Assembly (NCBI RefSeq): GCF_014199915.1
Contig: NZ_JACHOO010000004.1
Coordinates: forward strand, 42,024 to 106,023
DNA: 64,000 bases
Direction of reading: 5' to 3'
Source of the DNA: Prosthecomicrobium pneumaticum
GTDB lineage: Bacteria; Pseudomonadota; Alphaproteobacteria; Rhizobiales; Kaistiaceae
The notes under the pieces were generated by a model. It ran no database searches and had not been told where the DNA came from. It saw only the letters and a list, made by a program, of their open reading frames with translations. The position numbers and the translations under genes were made by a program. Below, piece by piece: positions 16,257-25,761 of the stretch (the stretch's first letter is position 1; each line of letters starts with the position of its first letter).

Positions 16257-16805
16257 CTAACGCTGCCAGACCGTCAGCGACACCGCCGCCGCGGCATCGA
16301 GCACGACGGGGGCCGCCGGGGTCAGCCCGTGCCGCGCGAGCAGCGCCTCGGCGCCGCCCGCTTCGTTGACGCCGGTGAAGATCTTCACCCCGCCCGGCAG
16401 GCGGACGCCGCGCTTGCGCACCAGATGGTAGGCGTCGAAGCCGAGTTCGAGGAACAGGTCGTTGACGAGCCGGCCGCCGGGCACGGCGACGATGCCGCCC
16501 TGCGGCGCGACCCGAATGATCGCCTGCAGCAGCGGCACGTCGGCCGGGTTCCACCACCAGCCATCCGCCCGACGCTCGATGCCGCGCGCGCTCGACGACA
16601 CGACGAGACGCGGCCGCCGCTTCGGGTTGGGGTTCTGTTCGTGTCCCTTGCGGCCGAGCACGATCACCGCGGCGCGGTCGAGTTCGGCCTGAAAGTGCGC
16701 CCAGTCGGCATCGTTGCGCAGCGCCTCGGGCATGAGGCCGGAGGCGTCGGTGATGCAGTCGTCGTCCGAGACGATCGAATGGCCGTGGACGCGATAGTCC
16801 GGCAT
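16257..16805 (-). CDS. RibD C-terminal / dihydrofolate reductase-fold protein
   Basis: 182-residue protein with the dihydrofolate-reductase-like fold of the RibD reductase domain. Visible features are the AVIVLGRKGHEQ segment, the NADPH-type glycine motif IVAVPGGRLVNDLFLELGFDAYHLVRKRGV, and an acid-rich N terminus. It lacks the zinc deaminase domain of full RibD. Standalone members reduce pteridine- or pyrimidine-like compounds or other carbonyls; no specific substrate can be stated. It stands alone, 49 bases after the pheT stop on the same strand order, and converges on the DUF1150 gene. Confidence 0.72.
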   Translation of the reverse strand: MPDYRVHGHSIVSDDDCITDASGLMPEALRNDADWAHFQAELDRAAVIVLGRKGHEQNPNPKRRPRLVVSSSARGIERRADGWWWNPADVPLLQAIIRVAPQGGIVAVPGGRLVNDLFLELGFDAYHLVRKRGVRLPGGVKIFTGVNEAGGAEALLARHGLTPAAPVVLDAAAAVSLTVWQR

Positions 16806-16854
16806 CGCCGCTCCTTCGGCTGGGCGGCCCGGCCGGCGGCCGGGCCTTGTCGCG

Positions 16855-19272
16855 TCAGCTCCTGAGCGTGCCGCCGGTCGCCTTGGCGACCTGCGCCACG
16901 ATCTTCGCCGAGACGGCGTCGATCTCCTCCTCGGTCAGCGTCCGGTCGGTCGGCTGCAGCGTCACCGCGATCGCCACCGACTTGCGGTCGGCGCCGAGCG
17001 CGGCGCCCTCGAACAGATCGAACACCGCGACCTCGGCGACCAGCTTGCGGTCCGCGCCTTCCGCCGCCCGGACGATCTTCGCCGCCTCGACGCCGCGATC
17101 GACGACGAAGGCGAAGTCGCGCACCACCGGCTGGAAGGCGGAGAGCGCCAGCGCCGGCTTGGTGCGGGTCGGCCGCGCCTTCGGCGCCGGGATGCGGTCG
17201 AGGATCAGCTCGAAGCCGGCGAGCGGGCCGGCGACGTCGAGCGCCTCGAGCGTCAGCGGGTGGAACTCGCCGAACCAGCCGATCACCGTCTGCGGCCCGA
17301 GCTGGATCGTGCCCGAACGGCCGGGATGCAGGAAGTCCGGCCCGCCGGCGACGATCTGCATCTTGTCGACCGGCGCGCCGAGCGCATCGAGCAGCGCGAG
17401 CGCATCCGCCTTCGCATCGTAGACCGACACGGAGGCCGGCTTCGCCCGCCAGTGCCGGCCGCCGCCCGCGAGGCCTGCGCTGCCGCGCCTTATCCCGGCC
17501 GCGGCGGTCGACTGGTCCTGCGGGCGGACGCCGCGGAACACCTGGCCGACCTCGAACAGCGCGAGATCGGCGCTGCCGCGGTCGGCGTTGCGCTGCGCGG
17601 CGAGGAGCAGGCCGGGCGCCAGGCTCGGCCGCATGTCCGACATGTCAGCCGAGATCGGGTTCGACAGCACGAGCGCCTCGGCGCCGCCGCCGAAAGCCTG
17701 CGCGGCCTTGCGCGTGATGAACGACCAGGTCACCGCCTCGACGAGACCGCGCGCGGCGAGCGCCCGCTTCGCCCGCCGCTCGCGCTGTTGCGGCAGGGTG
17801 AGCACGGGCTTCGCGACGCCCTCCGCGCGGCGCATCGGGGTCGACGGGACCGCGTCGACCCCGAGGATGCGCACCACTTCCTCGACCAGATCGGCCTTGC
17901 CCTCGACATCGGGCCGCCAGGACGGCACCGCGACGGTGAAGGCGGGCGCCTCCCCCGATACGCCGAAGCCGAGCGCGCCGAGCACGCGGGCGATCTCGTC
18001 GGCCGGCGGATCGATGCCGGCGAGGCGCTTCACCTCGGCGACCGGGAAGGCGATCGACAGGCGCGGCTCGGGCACCGCGCCGGCGACGACGATTTCGCTC
18101 GGCTCGCCGCCGCACAGGTCGAGCACCAGCCGGGTGGCGAGCTCGAGGCCCGGCACGGTGAAGGCCGGATCGACGCCGCGCTCGAAGCGGTAGCGCGCAT
18201 CGCTGTTGATGCCGAGCGCGCGGCCGGTGCGGGCGATCGAGAGCGGCTCCCACAGCGCCGATTCGATCAGCACGTCGGTCGTCGTCTCGGAACAGCCGGT
18301 CGCCTCGCCGCCCATGATGCCGGCGAGCGATTCGACGCCGTTCTCGTCGGCGATGACGCACATCGTCTCGTCGAGCGTATAGGTACGGCCGTCGAGCGCC
18401 AGCAGCGTCTCGCCGGCGTGGGCGCGCCGCACCGTCAGATCGCCCTTGACCTTCGCCGCGTCGAAGACGTGCAGCGGCCGGTTGCGGTCGAAGGTGAGAA
18501 GATTGGTGATGTCGACGAGCGCATTGATCGGCCTGAGCCCGATCGCGCGGAGCTTCTTCTGCAGCCAGTCGGGCGAGGGGCCGTTCTTGACGCCGCGGAC
18601 GAGCCGCAGCGCGAAGGCGGGCGAGAGCGGCTCGCCGTCGCCGAAATCGAGCGTCACGGAGACGGGCGCCGGGAAGCGTCCCTCGACCGGCGCGACCGCG
18701 GGGGTCTTCGCCGTGCCGAGACCGGCCGCGGCGAGATCGCGCGCGACTCCGGCGACGCCGAGACAGTCCGGCCGGTTCGGCGTGATGGCGATGTCGATCA
18801 CCGGATCGTCGAGCCCGGCATAGGCGGCATAGGGCGTGCCGACCGGCGCATCCGCCGGCAGCTCGATGATGCCGTCGTGATCCTCCGAAATCTCGAGCTC
18901 GGCGGCGGAGCACAGCATGCCGCGGCTTTCGACGCCGCGGATCGTGCCGATCGCGAGCGTGATGCCCTTGCCGGGAATGTAGGTGCCGGGCGGGGAGAAC
19001 ACGCTCTTCATGCCGGCCCGCGCGTTCGGCGCGCCGCAGACGACCTGCACGGGCTCGCCCGCGCCGGTGTCGACCATGCAGACGCGCAGCCGGTCGGCGT
19101 TCGGGTGCTGCTCCGCCGAGACGACATGGGCGATCGAGAAGCCGGCGAGCCGCGCGGCGGGATCGTCGACGCCCTCGACCTCCAGCCCGACCCGCGTCAG
19201 CGCCTCGGTGATCTCGGCGAGGCTCGCCCCGGTCTCGAGGTGCTCCTTCAGCCAGGACAGGGTGAATTTCAT
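16855..19272 (-). CDS. pheT: Phenylalanine--tRNA ligase beta subunit
   Basis: 805-residue beta chain of the alpha2-beta2 phenylalanyl-tRNA synthetase. The order is the N-terminal [14 protein letters not shown], the EMAP/tRNA-binding OB domain (about residues 40-150, with [13 protein letters not shown]), the B3/B4 editing domain, B5 (DNA-binding fold) and a C-terminal anticodon-binding domain ending [27 protein letters not shown]. The ATG at 19272 overlaps by 4 bases the stop of a DUF559 gene inserted between pheT and its partner pheS. Length and domain layout are normal, so the insertion has not damaged the gene. Confidence 0.97.
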   Translation of the reverse strand: MKFTLSWLKEHLETGASLAEITEALTRVGLEVEGVDDPAARLAGFSIAHVVSAEQHPNADRLRVCMVDTGAGEPVQVVCGAPNARAGMKSVFSPPGTYIPGKGITLAIGTIRGVESRGMLCSAAELEISEDHDGIIELPADAPVGTPYAAYAGLDDPVIDIAITPNRPDCLGVAGVARDLAAAGLGTAKTPAVAPVEGRFPAPVSVTLDFGDGEPLSPAFALRLVRGVKNGPSPDWLQKKLRAIGLRPINALVDITNLLTFDRNRPLHVFDAAKVKGDLTVRRAHAGETLLALDGRTYTLDETMCVIADENGVESLAGIMGGEATGCSETTTDVLIESALWEPLSIARTGRALGINSDARYRFERGVDPAFTVPGLELATRLVLDLCGGEPSEIVVAGAVPEPRLSIAFPVAEVKRLAGIDPPADEIARVLGALGFGVSGEAPAFTVAVPSWRPDVEGKADLVEEVVRILGVDAVPSTPMRRAEGVAKPVLTLPQQRERRAKRALAARGLVEAVTWSFITRKAAQAFGGGAEALVLSNPISADMSDMRPSLAPGLLLAAQRNADRGSADLALFEVGQVFRGVRPQDQSTAAAGIRRGSAGLAGGGRHWRAKPASVSVYDAKADALALLDALGAPVDKMQIVAGGPDFLHPGRSGTIQLGPQTVIGWFGEFHPLTLEALDVAGPLAGFELILDRIPAPKARPTRTKPALALSAFQPVVRDFAFVVDRGVEAAKIVRAAEGADRKLVAEVAVFDLFEGAALGADRKSVAIAVTLQPTDRTLTEEEIDAVSAKIVAQVAKATGGTLRS

Positions 19273-19703
19273 CGGTCGGTCTCTCCCGCTTCCGGCCCGC
19301 CGTCTCCGAAACCCTCCCCCCTTGTGGGGGAGGGTAGGGTGGGGGGAAGCATCAAGCTGTCGGCGATCGTGCGGAGCACGCCCTCGATGTTGTCGATCAC
19401 GTCGGCATTCCAGAAGCGCAGCACACGATAGCCCTGCTCGGCGAGCCAGGCGTCGCGGCGGACATCGCGCGGCCGCCCGGCACCCGTGCCGTGCTGACCG
19501 CCGTCGACCTCGATCACCATCCGTTGCTCGTGGCAGACGAAGTCGAGCACATAGGGCCCCATGGGCGACTGACGACGGAAGCCGAGTCCCTCGAAATGGT
19601 GGCCGCGCAGCTGATACCAGAGCCGCCACTCTGCCTCGGTCATCTCCCGGCGCAGGCGTCTGGCCCGCCCGCGCATGGCTTTCGACAGCGGCTTTCTCGC
19701 CAT
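19269..19703 (-). CDS. DUF559 endonuclease-like protein inserted between pheS and pheT
   Basis: 144 residues (from the MARKPLSK start) of the DUF559 family, a Vsr/MutH-like PD-(D/E)xK nuclease fold. Key parts are the basic N terminus [20 protein letters not shown], the [20 protein letters not shown] segment and the probable acidic active-site string VIEVDGGQH. The ATG at 19703 is chosen since the longer frame upstream reads through a dispersed repeat. The C-terminal end is also encoded by an inverted copy of that repeat ([12 protein letters not shown]), so repeat sequence has become coding. Cellular role unknown; mobile or housekeeping nuclease functions have both been suggested for the family. 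Translationally coupled to pheT. Confidence 0.85.
   Translation of the reverse strand: MARKPLSKAMRGRARRLRREMTEAEWRLWYQLRGHHFEGLGFRRQSPMGPYVLDFVCHEQRMVIEVDGGQHGTGAGRPRDVRRDAWLAEQGYRVLRFWNADVIDNIEGVLRTIADSLMLPPTLPSPTRGEGFGDGGPEAGETDR
19313..19346 (+). repeat. Inverted repeat arm A flanking the DUF559 gene
   Basis: A 34-base G/C-rich sequence (CCTCCCCCCTTGTGGGGG at its start) that is itself partly palindromic. Its reverse complement matches 19713-19747 except for one inserted base. It lies within the 3' coding end of the DUF559 gene and is translated as part of [12 protein letters not shown]. Confidence 0.8.
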
Positions 19704-19712
19704 GGACGGCGT

Positions 19713-19747
19713 CCCCCCACCCTGACCCTCCCCCACAAGGGGGGAGG
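19713..19747 (-). repeat. Inverted repeat arm B flanking the DUF559 gene
   Basis: A 35-base sequence matching arm A in inverted orientation with a single extra base (CTGACC versus CTACC). It lies 10 bases upstream of the chosen DUF559 start. The two arms bracket about 366 bases of the gene. The design resembles the ends of a small mobile cassette or a REP-type pair. Confidence 0.8.
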
Positions 19748-19855
19748 GAAGAAGGGTGCACGCATCGGTGGCGACGCTCAAGACGCCGAGCCGGTCCGCC
19801 CCCTTCCCGCGCGGGGGATGGGGGGCCGGGGCGTGACCGCGCCTTTCGAGCCCGA

Positions 19856-20938
19856 TCACGAGGACAGCCCTCCGACGAGCGACGGCAGGTCGAGCGGGCG
19901 GAAGCCGTAGTGCTTCAGCCAGCGGATATCGGCCTCGAAGAAGGCGCGCAGGTCCGGCATGCCGTATTTCAGCATGGCGATGCGGTCGATGCCCATGCCG
20001 AAGGCGAAGCCCTGGTAGACGTCCGGATCGAAGCCGCCGGCCCGCACGACGTTCGGGTGGACCATGCCGCAGCCGAGAATCTCGAGCCAGTCATCGCCCT
20101 CGCCGAAGCGCACCTCGTTGCCGCGGCGGTCGCACTGGATGTCGACCTCCATCGACGGCTCGGTGAAGGGGAAGAAGCTCGGCCGGAACCGCATCGACAC
20201 CTTCGGCACCTCGAAGAAGGCCTTGCAGAACTCTTCGAGCACCCATTTCAGGTGGCCGATATGGCTCTCCGTATCGATGACGAGGCCCTCGACCTGATGG
20301 AACATCGGCGTGTGGGTCTGGTCGGAATCGTTGCGGTAGGTCCGTCCCGGGCAGATGACACGGATCGGCGGCGTGCCGCGTTCCATCGAGCGGATCTGCA
20401 CCGGCGAGGTGTGGGTCCTGAGCACCAGCTTCTCGCCCGCCGCGTCGGGCGGCAGGAAGAAGGTGTCGTGCATCTCCCGCGCCGGGTGGCCGACCGGGAA
20501 ATTGAGCGCGGTGAAATTGTAATAGTCCGTCTCGATGTCCGGCCCCTCGGCGACGGAGAAGCCGAGATCGGCGAAGATCGCGGTGATCTCGTCGATCACC
20601 TGGCTGACCGGATGGATGCGGCCTTCGGCGAGGCCGCCCAGGCGCACCGGCAGGGTGACGTCGACGGCCTCGGCCGCGAGGCGGGCGGCGAGGCCGGCCC
20701 GCTTCAGCGCTTCGCGCCGGTCGGCGAGCGCGGCGGCGATGCGGTTGCGCAGGCCGTTCAGGGCCGGCCCCATCGTCTTGCGCTCGTCCGGCGTCATGCC
20801 GCCGAGGCCCTTCAGGCGCTCGGAAACCGAGCCCTTCTTGCCGAGCGCGGCGACGCGCACGGCTTCGAGCGCCGCTTCGTCCGCGGCGGCGTCGATATCG
20901 CCGCGGATCTGGCGCTCGAGTTGATCGAGATCCGACAT
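19856..20938 (-). CDS. pheS: Phenylalanine--tRNA ligase alpha subunit
   Basis: 360-residue catalytic alpha chain. The N-terminal coiled-coil domain (about residues 1-90) is followed by the class II synthetase core: motif 2 in [20 protein letters not shown] and motif 3 in [14 protein letters not shown]. The Phe-binding pocket region [15 protein letters not shown] is also present. Length is normal. The downstream DUF559 gene starts 153 bases after the pheS stop instead of pheT following directly. Upstream, 145 bases separate it from rplT, with a hairpin described separately. Confidence 0.97.
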   Translation of the reverse strand: MSDLDQLERQIRGDIDAAADEAALEAVRVAALGKKGSVSERLKGLGGMTPDERKTMGPALNGLRNRIAAALADRREALKRAGLAARLAAEAVDVTLPVRLGGLAEGRIHPVSQVIDEITAIFADLGFSVAEGPDIETDYYNFTALNFPVGHPAREMHDTFFLPPDAAGEKLVLRTHTSPVQIRSMERGTPPIRVICPGRTYRNDSDQTHTPMFHQVEGLVIDTESHIGHLKWVLEEFCKAFFEVPKVSMRFRPSFFPFTEPSMEVDIQCDRRGNEVRFGEGDDWLEILGCGMVHPNVVRAGGFDPDVYQGFAFGMGIDRIAMLKYGMPDLRAFFEADIRWLKHYGFRPLDLPSLVGGLSS

Positions 20939-20966
20939 GTCTTCCTCGTCGTGACGGCCGTTACGT

Positions 20967-20997
20967 GCGGTCCGAGAGGAAAGGCTCGGCGGACCGC
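20967..20997 (-). terminator. Hairpin in the rplT-pheS intergenic region
   Basis: An 8-bp stem (GCGGTCCG at 20967-20974 with CGGACCGC at 20990-20997) has an inner alternative pairing of CCGAG with CTCGG. On the minus strand it sits 29 to 59 bases before the pheS start. It could end rplT transcripts or attenuate pheS. No T-run and no Phe-rich leader peptide were seen, so a classical pheST attenuator is not supported. Confidence 0.35.
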
Positions 20998-21083
20998 GAT
21001 CCCGCCCGTGCCGCGTTCCGCGACACAGGCCTCAAGGTGCGGGCCCCGGTCAAGTCCGGATTGGGTGAACGTCGATCGCAGCC

Positions 21084-21443
21084 TCAGGCCGCGAGCGCGC
21101 CCTTCGCCTTGTCGACCAGCGCGGCGAACGTCGCCGGCTCGCGCACGGCGATGTCGGCGAGCACCTTGCGGTCGACCTCGACGCCGGCCTTGGCGAGGCC
21201 GTCGATAAATCGGCCATAGGTCAGGCCGAGCTCGCGGGTGGCGGCGTTGATCCGCTGGATCCACAGGGCGCGGAAGTTACGCTTCCGGGTCTTGCGGTCG
21301 CGATAGGCGTACTGTGCGGCCTTGTCGACCGCCGCCTTCGCCGTGCGGATGGTATTCTTGCGCCGGCCGCGAAAGCCTTCGGCGCGCTTGAGGGTCTTCT
21401 TGTGACGGGCGTGCGCTGTGACGCCCCGCTTGACGCGTGCCAT
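21084..21443 (-). CDS. rplT: 50S ribosomal protein L20
   Basis: 119 residues, normal for L20. Begins [30 protein letters not shown], the highly basic N-terminal extension that threads into 23S rRNA, and continues with the conserved [22 protein letters not shown]20 is required early in large-subunit assembly. It lies 43 bases downstream of rpmI on the same strand. Confidence 0.98.
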   Translation of the reverse strand: MARVKRGVTAHARHKKTLKRAEGFRGRRKNTIRTAKAAVDKAAQYAYRDRKTRKRNFRALWIQRINAATRELGLTYGRFIDGLAKAGVEVDRKVLADIAVREPATFAALVDKAKGALAA

Positions 21444-21486
21444 GTCTCATGGTCTCCGAAAAAGGGATGATCGTCGAAGGAGCGGT

Positions 21487-21684
21487 TCAGCCGTACGGCA
21501 TGTACTGCTTGACGATCTTCGCGTCCTGCTCGGCGAGCACGGTGGTGCCGCGCGCGTTGCGGACGAACTTCGCGGTGCGCTTGATCATGCCGTGCCGCTT
21601 GCCGGCCTGCTGCACCTTGATCTTTCCGGTTCCCGTGAGCTTGAAGCGCTTCTTCGCGCCGCTCTTGGTCTTCATCTTGGGCAT
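21487..21684 (-). CDS. rpmI: 50S ribosomal protein L35
   Basis: 65 residues beginning [20 protein letters not shown], the family signature, and ending KQYMPYG. The start at 21684 is set by this signature; the longer open frame reads into the untranslated leader. It is co-transcribed with rplT. infC, its usual neighbour, is 580 bases upstream rather than adjacent. Confidence 0.98.
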   Translation of the reverse strand: MPKMKTKSGAKKRFKLTGTGKIKVQQAGKRHGMIKRTAKFVRNARGTTVLAEQDAKIVKQYMPYG

Positions 21685-22263
21685 TTTGCTACCTTTGATC
21701 TGCGCCGGAACTGAAGAAGCCGTCCCGCTCCGCCCCTTGCGGGCGGCAGAGAGACGGCGATCCGGCTCTTGAGCATTCGAGAGCCGCCACGGCATGCCCT
21801 TCGAGCGATCGCAAGCGATGCTCTCAAGCCGGGCGGCTCGGAACGGCGGGCGTTATAGCGATGTCATGGAAAAGAGACAAGGGCGGAGGCGGCGCTCCGT
21901 CGTCCGGCGCCGCTCCGCCACGCCGGCCGCGCGGACCGGCCCGCCGGGGGAAAGCCGCGCCGCCCGACGCCGCGCCATCCCCGCACGGACGGGCGCCGAT
22001 GAAGGGAAGGTCGCCACAGCCGGGGGGGGGGGGCGGCTTCGGGGGATGAGGGCGGACGGCGAAAGCGCCCGGCCTCGCTATGGCGTGCGCCGCCGGACGC
22101 GGCCGGCATTCCCGCCATCCCTCTGTCGACCGACGCCGAAGACGGCGGTGGCCGGGCCCGGGCCGGCCATGGCGATGCACCGCGCCATCCCGACGATGAA
22201 GGCGGGCGAGAGAGACGAGGCTCCGGGCGCGGATCGGCCCGGCGGCGGTGCGAGAGGCGCCGC
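21685..22263. other. Gene-free interval between infC and rpmI
   Basis: 579 bases with no convincing gene. The open frames here on both strands are low-complexity Pro/Arg/Gly/Ala strings typical of chance frames in GC-rich DNA. Contents of note are a nested inverted repeat at 21781-21839, likely in the rpmI leader, and an uninterrupted run of 12 G at 22022-22033. The rpmI-rplT promoter is presumably in this interval, but I could not single out a convincing one. Confidence 0.6.
21781..21839 (-). promoter_or_regulatory. Nested stem structure in the rpmI-rplT leader
   Basis: Outer arms GAGCCGCC (21781-21788) and GGCGGCTC (21832-21839) pair perfectly and enclose a second hairpin formed by GAGCGATCGC and GCGATGCTC (21803-21823). 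The structure lies 97 to 155 bases upstream of the rpmI start. L20 is known to repress rpmI-rplT translation through structured leaders in other bacteria. The role here is inference from position and pairing only. Confidence 0.4.
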
Positions 22264-22803
22264 TTATCGCGGCGCCAGAACCATCACCATCTGGCGGCCT
22301 TCGAGCCGCGGCTCGGCCTCGACCTTGGCGATCTCGGCGGTCTCGTCGCGCACCCGCTCGAGCAGCTTCATGCCGAGATGCTGATGCGCCATCTCGCGGC
22401 CGCGGAAGCGCAGCGTCACCTTGACCTTGTCGCCCTCTTCGAAGAAGCGGCGGATCGCCTTCATCTTGACGTCGTAGTCGTGATCGTCGATGGCCGGACG
22501 CATCTTGATCTCTTTGACCTCGACGACCTTCTGCTTCTTGCGGGTCTCGGCGGCCTTCTTCTGCGTCTGGTATTTGAAGCGGCCGAAATCGAGGATCTTG
22601 ACGACCGGCGGCTCGGAATTGGGGGCGATCTCGACGAGATCGAGGCCGGCCTCGGCCGCGGCGTCGAGTGCCTCCTGAATCGGCACGACACCGATGTTCT
22701 GCCCGGCATCATCGATCAACTGAACTTCACGGACGCCGCGGATCTCGCGGTTGACCCTCGGACCTTCCTTGGTGGGCGGCGGGGCTCTGAACGGACGACG
22801 AAT
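22264..22803 (-). CDS. infC: Translation initiation factor IF-3 (ATT start)
   Basis: 179 residues with the start placed at an ATT codon (22801-22803). Protein sequence from there is (M)[20 protein letters not shown], the standard alphaproteobacterial IF-3 N terminus, and an AGGAG ribosome binding site lies 8 bases before the ATT. No ATG or GTG exists near this point. IF-3 genes are known to use rare AUU/AUC starts as part of self-repression, since IF-3 rejects non-standard start codons. The N-terminal domain, the lysine-rich linker ([20 protein letters not shown]) and the C-terminal 30S-binding domain ending VMVLAPR are complete. Confidence 0.95.
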   Translation of the reverse strand: MRRPFRAPPPTKEGPRVNREIRGVREVQLIDDAGQNIGVVPIQEALDAAAEAGLDLVEIAPNSEPPVVKILDFGRFKYQTQKKAAETRKKQKVVEVKEIKMRPAIDDHDYDVKMKAIRRFFEEGDKVKVTLRFRGREMAHQHLGMKLLERVRDETAEIAKVEAEPRLEGRQMVMVLAPR

Positions 22804-23040
22804 GGGTGCTTCTCCTGGTCGTTGCTCCGGAACGATCCGACTTCTTAACGCGGACAGCCCCGCCGCTGGGCGACGAGGCACCACGGGCGCGCTCGTACGC
22901 GTCCGGACCGGACCGAAATGGAAAAGTCGGCGATCGATCCGTAAAAGTCAAGGACGACCGCGGCGATCGACCCCGGATTGGCCGGAAAGCCGCTCCGTGT
23001 TACGCGATCGGCACAGCGCGGCGGCAGGCGGAGGACGGAC

Positions 23041-23811
23041 ATGGACGAGCGCGACGAGCGGATCGTGGTCGGCGAGGGGGCGGCGGCCCGCACGATCGCG
23101 CTGCGGCACCGTGACGGCCGGGCGCCGGGCCTCGTCTTCCTCGGCGGCTTCATGTCGGACATGACCGGCTCGAAGGCGGAGGCGCTCGCCGCCCATGCCG
23201 GGGCGACCGGGCGGGCGATGACCCGCTTCGACTATTCCGGCCACGGGGCATCGGGCGGCGCCTTCGAGGACGGCACGATCACGCGCTGGCTCGAGGAGGC
23301 GCGCGCCGTCTTCGACCGTCATGTCACGGAGTCCGCCGTTCTGATCGGTTCCTCGATGGGCGGCTGGATCGCACTCCTGCTCGCCCGCGCGCTCGCCGCG
23401 GCGGGCGACCGGCGGATCGCCGGGCTGGTGCTGATCGCCCCGGCGACCGATATGACCGAGGCGCTGATGTGGTCGGCGATGCCCGAAGCGGCGCGGGCCG
23501 AGCTGATCGAGACCGGCGCCTGGCGGCGGCCGAGCGCCTATTCGGGCACGCCCTATCTGATCACGCAGGGCCTGATCGAGGACGGCCGGCGGCATCTCTT
23601 CGGCGACCGGCCGATCGAGGTCGGCTGCCCGGTGCACATCCTGCAGGGCGTCGCCGACACCGACGTGCCCTATCGGCATGCGCTCGACCTCGTCTCGCGG
23701 CTGCACGAGGACGATGTGGTGCTGACGCTCGTCAAGGACGGCGACCACCGCCTGTCGCGGCCGGAGGACCTCGAGCGCATCCTCGCCGCGGTCGACGCGA
23801 TCACCGGATAG
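23041..23811 (+). CDS. Alpha/beta hydrolase (serine esterase/thioesterase-like)
   Basis: 256-residue alpha/beta hydrolase. The nucleophile elbow GSSMGGW holds the catalytic Ser, an acid candidate is in GVADTDVPY and the His is in DGDHRLSR near the C terminus. The oxyanion region is FLGGFMSDMTGSKA and a helix-turn motif RFDYSGHGASGG follows. The layout is like the ABHD10 group of thioesterases. The ATG at 23041 follows a purine-rich GGAGGA stretch and there is no signal peptide. It is divergent from infC and converges on recQ; no operon partner gives its substrate. Confidence 0.82.
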   Translation: MDERDERIVVGEGAAARTIALRHRDGRAPGLVFLGGFMSDMTGSKAEALAAHAGATGRAMTRFDYSGHGASGGAFEDGTITRWLEEARAVFDRHVTESAVLIGSSMGGWIALLLARALAAAGDRRIAGLVLIAPATDMTEALMWSAMPEAARAELIETGAWRRPSAYSGTPYLITQGLIEDGRRHLFGDRPIEVGCPVHILQGVADTDVPYRHALDLVSRLHEDDVVLTLVKDGDHRLSRPEDLERILAAVDAITG

Positions 23812-23839
23812 AGGGCCGGCCGACCGAAGCGGTGCGCGC

Positions 23840-25663
23840 TCAGGCCGCGGTCGCGATCGCCTCGAGGAAAGCCTCGCCATAGAGGGCGAGCTTCTTCTCG
23901 CCGACGCCCTGGACATGACGCAGTTCGTCGAGCGTCGCCGGGCGGCTCTCCGCCATCTCGATGAGCGTCCGGTCGGGGAAGACCATATAGGCCGGCACGC
24001 CCTCGTCGGCGGCGATCTCGCGCCGGAGCGCCCGGAGCTGCTCGAAGAGCGCTGCGGTCGTTTCGTCGAGACCGTCGGCGCGGTTTTCGCGCGGACCGCC
24101 GCCGAGGCGCGACCGCCGCGGTGGCGCAGCCGCCTCGGCCAGGGCGCGCAGTTCGATCCGCTCGCGGCCGAAGAGGATCGCCTCGCCCTTCTCCGACAGG
24201 CCGAAGCCGCCGTGCTCTTCGCTCGCGGTCGTGAGCGCGCCGACCGCGAAGAGCTGGCGGGCGAGCGTCTGCCAGTCGCGTTTCGAACGGTCGGCGCCGA
24301 CGCCGAAGGTCTTCAGCCGCTCGTGGCCGTGGCGGGCGACCGCCTCGGTGGCATTGCCGGTCAACACATCGGCGAGATGGCCGGCGCCGAAGCGCTGACC
24401 CGTGCGCACCACCGCGGAGAGGAGCTTCTGGGCGTCGACGGTCGCGTCGACGAGCCGGGCGCCCTCGCGGCAGAGGTCGCAGCGTCCGCATGGGCCGCTC
24501 TCCTCGCCGAAATAGGCGAGCAGCGTCTGGCGGCGGCAGACCGCGCCCTCCGCGAGGGCCAGCATGGCGGTGAGCCGGCGGTGCTCGATGCGTCGGCGTT
24601 CCTCGTCGACCGGCTTGTCGTCTATCTGCCGGCGGCGGAAGGCCATGTCCTCGAGGCCGTAGAGGGTGAGCGTGTCGGCCGGCAGCCCGTCGCGCCCCGC
24701 CCGGCCGATCTCCTGGTAATAGGCCTCGACGCCGGCCGGCATGTCGGCATGGACGACGAAGCGGACGTCCGGCTTGTTGATGCCCATGCCGAAGGCGACC
24801 GTGCCGACGATGACGATGCCGTCCTCGCGCAGGAAGAGGTCCTGGTTGTTCGCCCGCACGGCCGCGTCGAGGCCGGCGTGATAGGGGAGCGCCCGCACGC
24901 CCTTTCCCGACAGCCAGTCGGCGAGCTTCTCGGTCTTGTCGCGGGAGGAGGCGTAGACGATGCCGCTCGCGCCGCGATGGCGGGCGAGAAAATCCTCGAT
25001 CTGGCTGCGCGGCTTCTCCTTCGGCGCGAAACGCAGCATCAGGTTGGGCCGGTCGAAGGAGTGGACGAGCACGCGCGGCGGCGCGGGGAACAGCTCGCGG
25101 GCGATGTCGGCGCGGGTGGCGGCGTCCGCGGTCGCGGTGAGGGCGATCGTCTGCGGCCCGCCGAGCGCCCGGCGCACCGCGGCGAGCCGGCGATATTCCG
25201 GCCGGAAGTCGTGGCCCCATTGCGAGACGCAGTGCGCCTCGTCGATCGCCAGCCGGCGGACGCCCGCATTGGCGAGCAGGGAGAGGAAATTGTCGCCCGA
25301 CAGCCGCTCCGGCGAGACGAAGAGGAGCCGCAGGCTGCCGTCCCGCAGGGCCCTCAGCGCCGCGCCGTTCTCCTCCTCGCCGATCGTCGAATTGAGCGTC
25401 GCCGCGGCGACGCCGACATGGGCGAGCTGGCCGACCTGATCGCGCATCAGGGCGACGAGCGGCGAGACGACGACGGTCAGCCCGCCATCGACCACCGCCG
25501 GCAATTGGTAGCACATCGACTTGCCGGAGCCGGTCGGCATCACGGCGAGCACGTCCTCGCCGGCGAGCACCGCGCCGATCACCTCGTCCTGGCCGGGACG
25601 GAAATCGTCATAGCCGAAGACGGATTTAAGCGCGGCGCGGGCCGGATCGAGCGAAACGGACAT
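23840..25663 (-). CDS. recQ: ATP-dependent DNA helicase RecQ
   Basis: 607 residues with the full RecQ layout. The helicase core has the Q-motif FGYDDFRPGQDEVI, Walker A MPTGSGKSMCYQLP, the DEAH box IDEAHCVSQWGHDFRPEYR, and motif VI IGRAGRDG. The RQC zinc-binding cysteines follow (CRRQTLLAYFG...CGRCDLC), then the HRDC domain at the C terminus (EGVPAYMVFPDRTLIEMA). RecQ unwinds recombination and replication intermediates. Single gene on its strand, converging on the alpha/beta hydrolase gene. Confidence 0.97.
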   Translation of the reverse strand: MSVSLDPARAALKSVFGYDDFRPGQDEVIGAVLAGEDVLAVMPTGSGKSMCYQLPAVVDGGLTVVVSPLVALMRDQVGQLAHVGVAAATLNSTIGEEENGAALRALRDGSLRLLFVSPERLSGDNFLSLLANAGVRRLAIDEAHCVSQWGHDFRPEYRRLAAVRRALGGPQTIALTATADAATRADIARELFPAPPRVLVHSFDRPNLMLRFAPKEKPRSQIEDFLARHRGASGIVYASSRDKTEKLADWLSGKGVRALPYHAGLDAAVRANNQDLFLREDGIVIVGTVAFGMGINKPDVRFVVHADMPAGVEAYYQEIGRAGRDGLPADTLTLYGLEDMAFRRRQIDDKPVDEERRRIEHRRLTAMLALAEGAVCRRQTLLAYFGEESGPCGRCDLCREGARLVDATVDAQKLLSAVVRTGQRFGAGHLADVLTGNATEAVARHGHERLKTFGVGADRSKRDWQTLARQLFAVGALTTASEEHGGFGLSEKGEAILFGRERIELRALAEAAAPPRRSRLGGGPRENRADGLDETTAALFEQLRALRREIAADEGVPAYMVFPDRTLIEMAESRPATLDELRHVQGVGEKKLALYGEAFLEAIATAA

Positions 25664-25761
25664 CGCCTCTCGCTATCCGATTCGGCCGGGGTGCGGCGAG
25701 GGGCTTCACCCGCGTCGGCGCGTCGCGACCCTCGCCGCGGCGCGCCCGTGGTCTGCGCCGG

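Noticed and set aside
19703-19859. N-terminal extension of the DUF559 protein to 19859
   Set aside because: The added residues come from the inverted repeat ([15 protein letters not shown]) and from unrelated GC-rich sequence, and would overlap the pheS stop region. The MARKPLSK start is conserved-looking.
20939-21083. Phe-rich leader peptide for a pheST attenuator
   Set aside because: No short open frame with Phe codons exists on the minus strand in this interval, although a hairpin is present.
21824-22180. 118-codon minus-strand frame between rpmI and infC
   Set aside because: The translation is a Pro/Arg/Gly-rich string, no ribosome binding site was seen, and the 12-G run is read as poly-Pro. 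No evidence for a gene.
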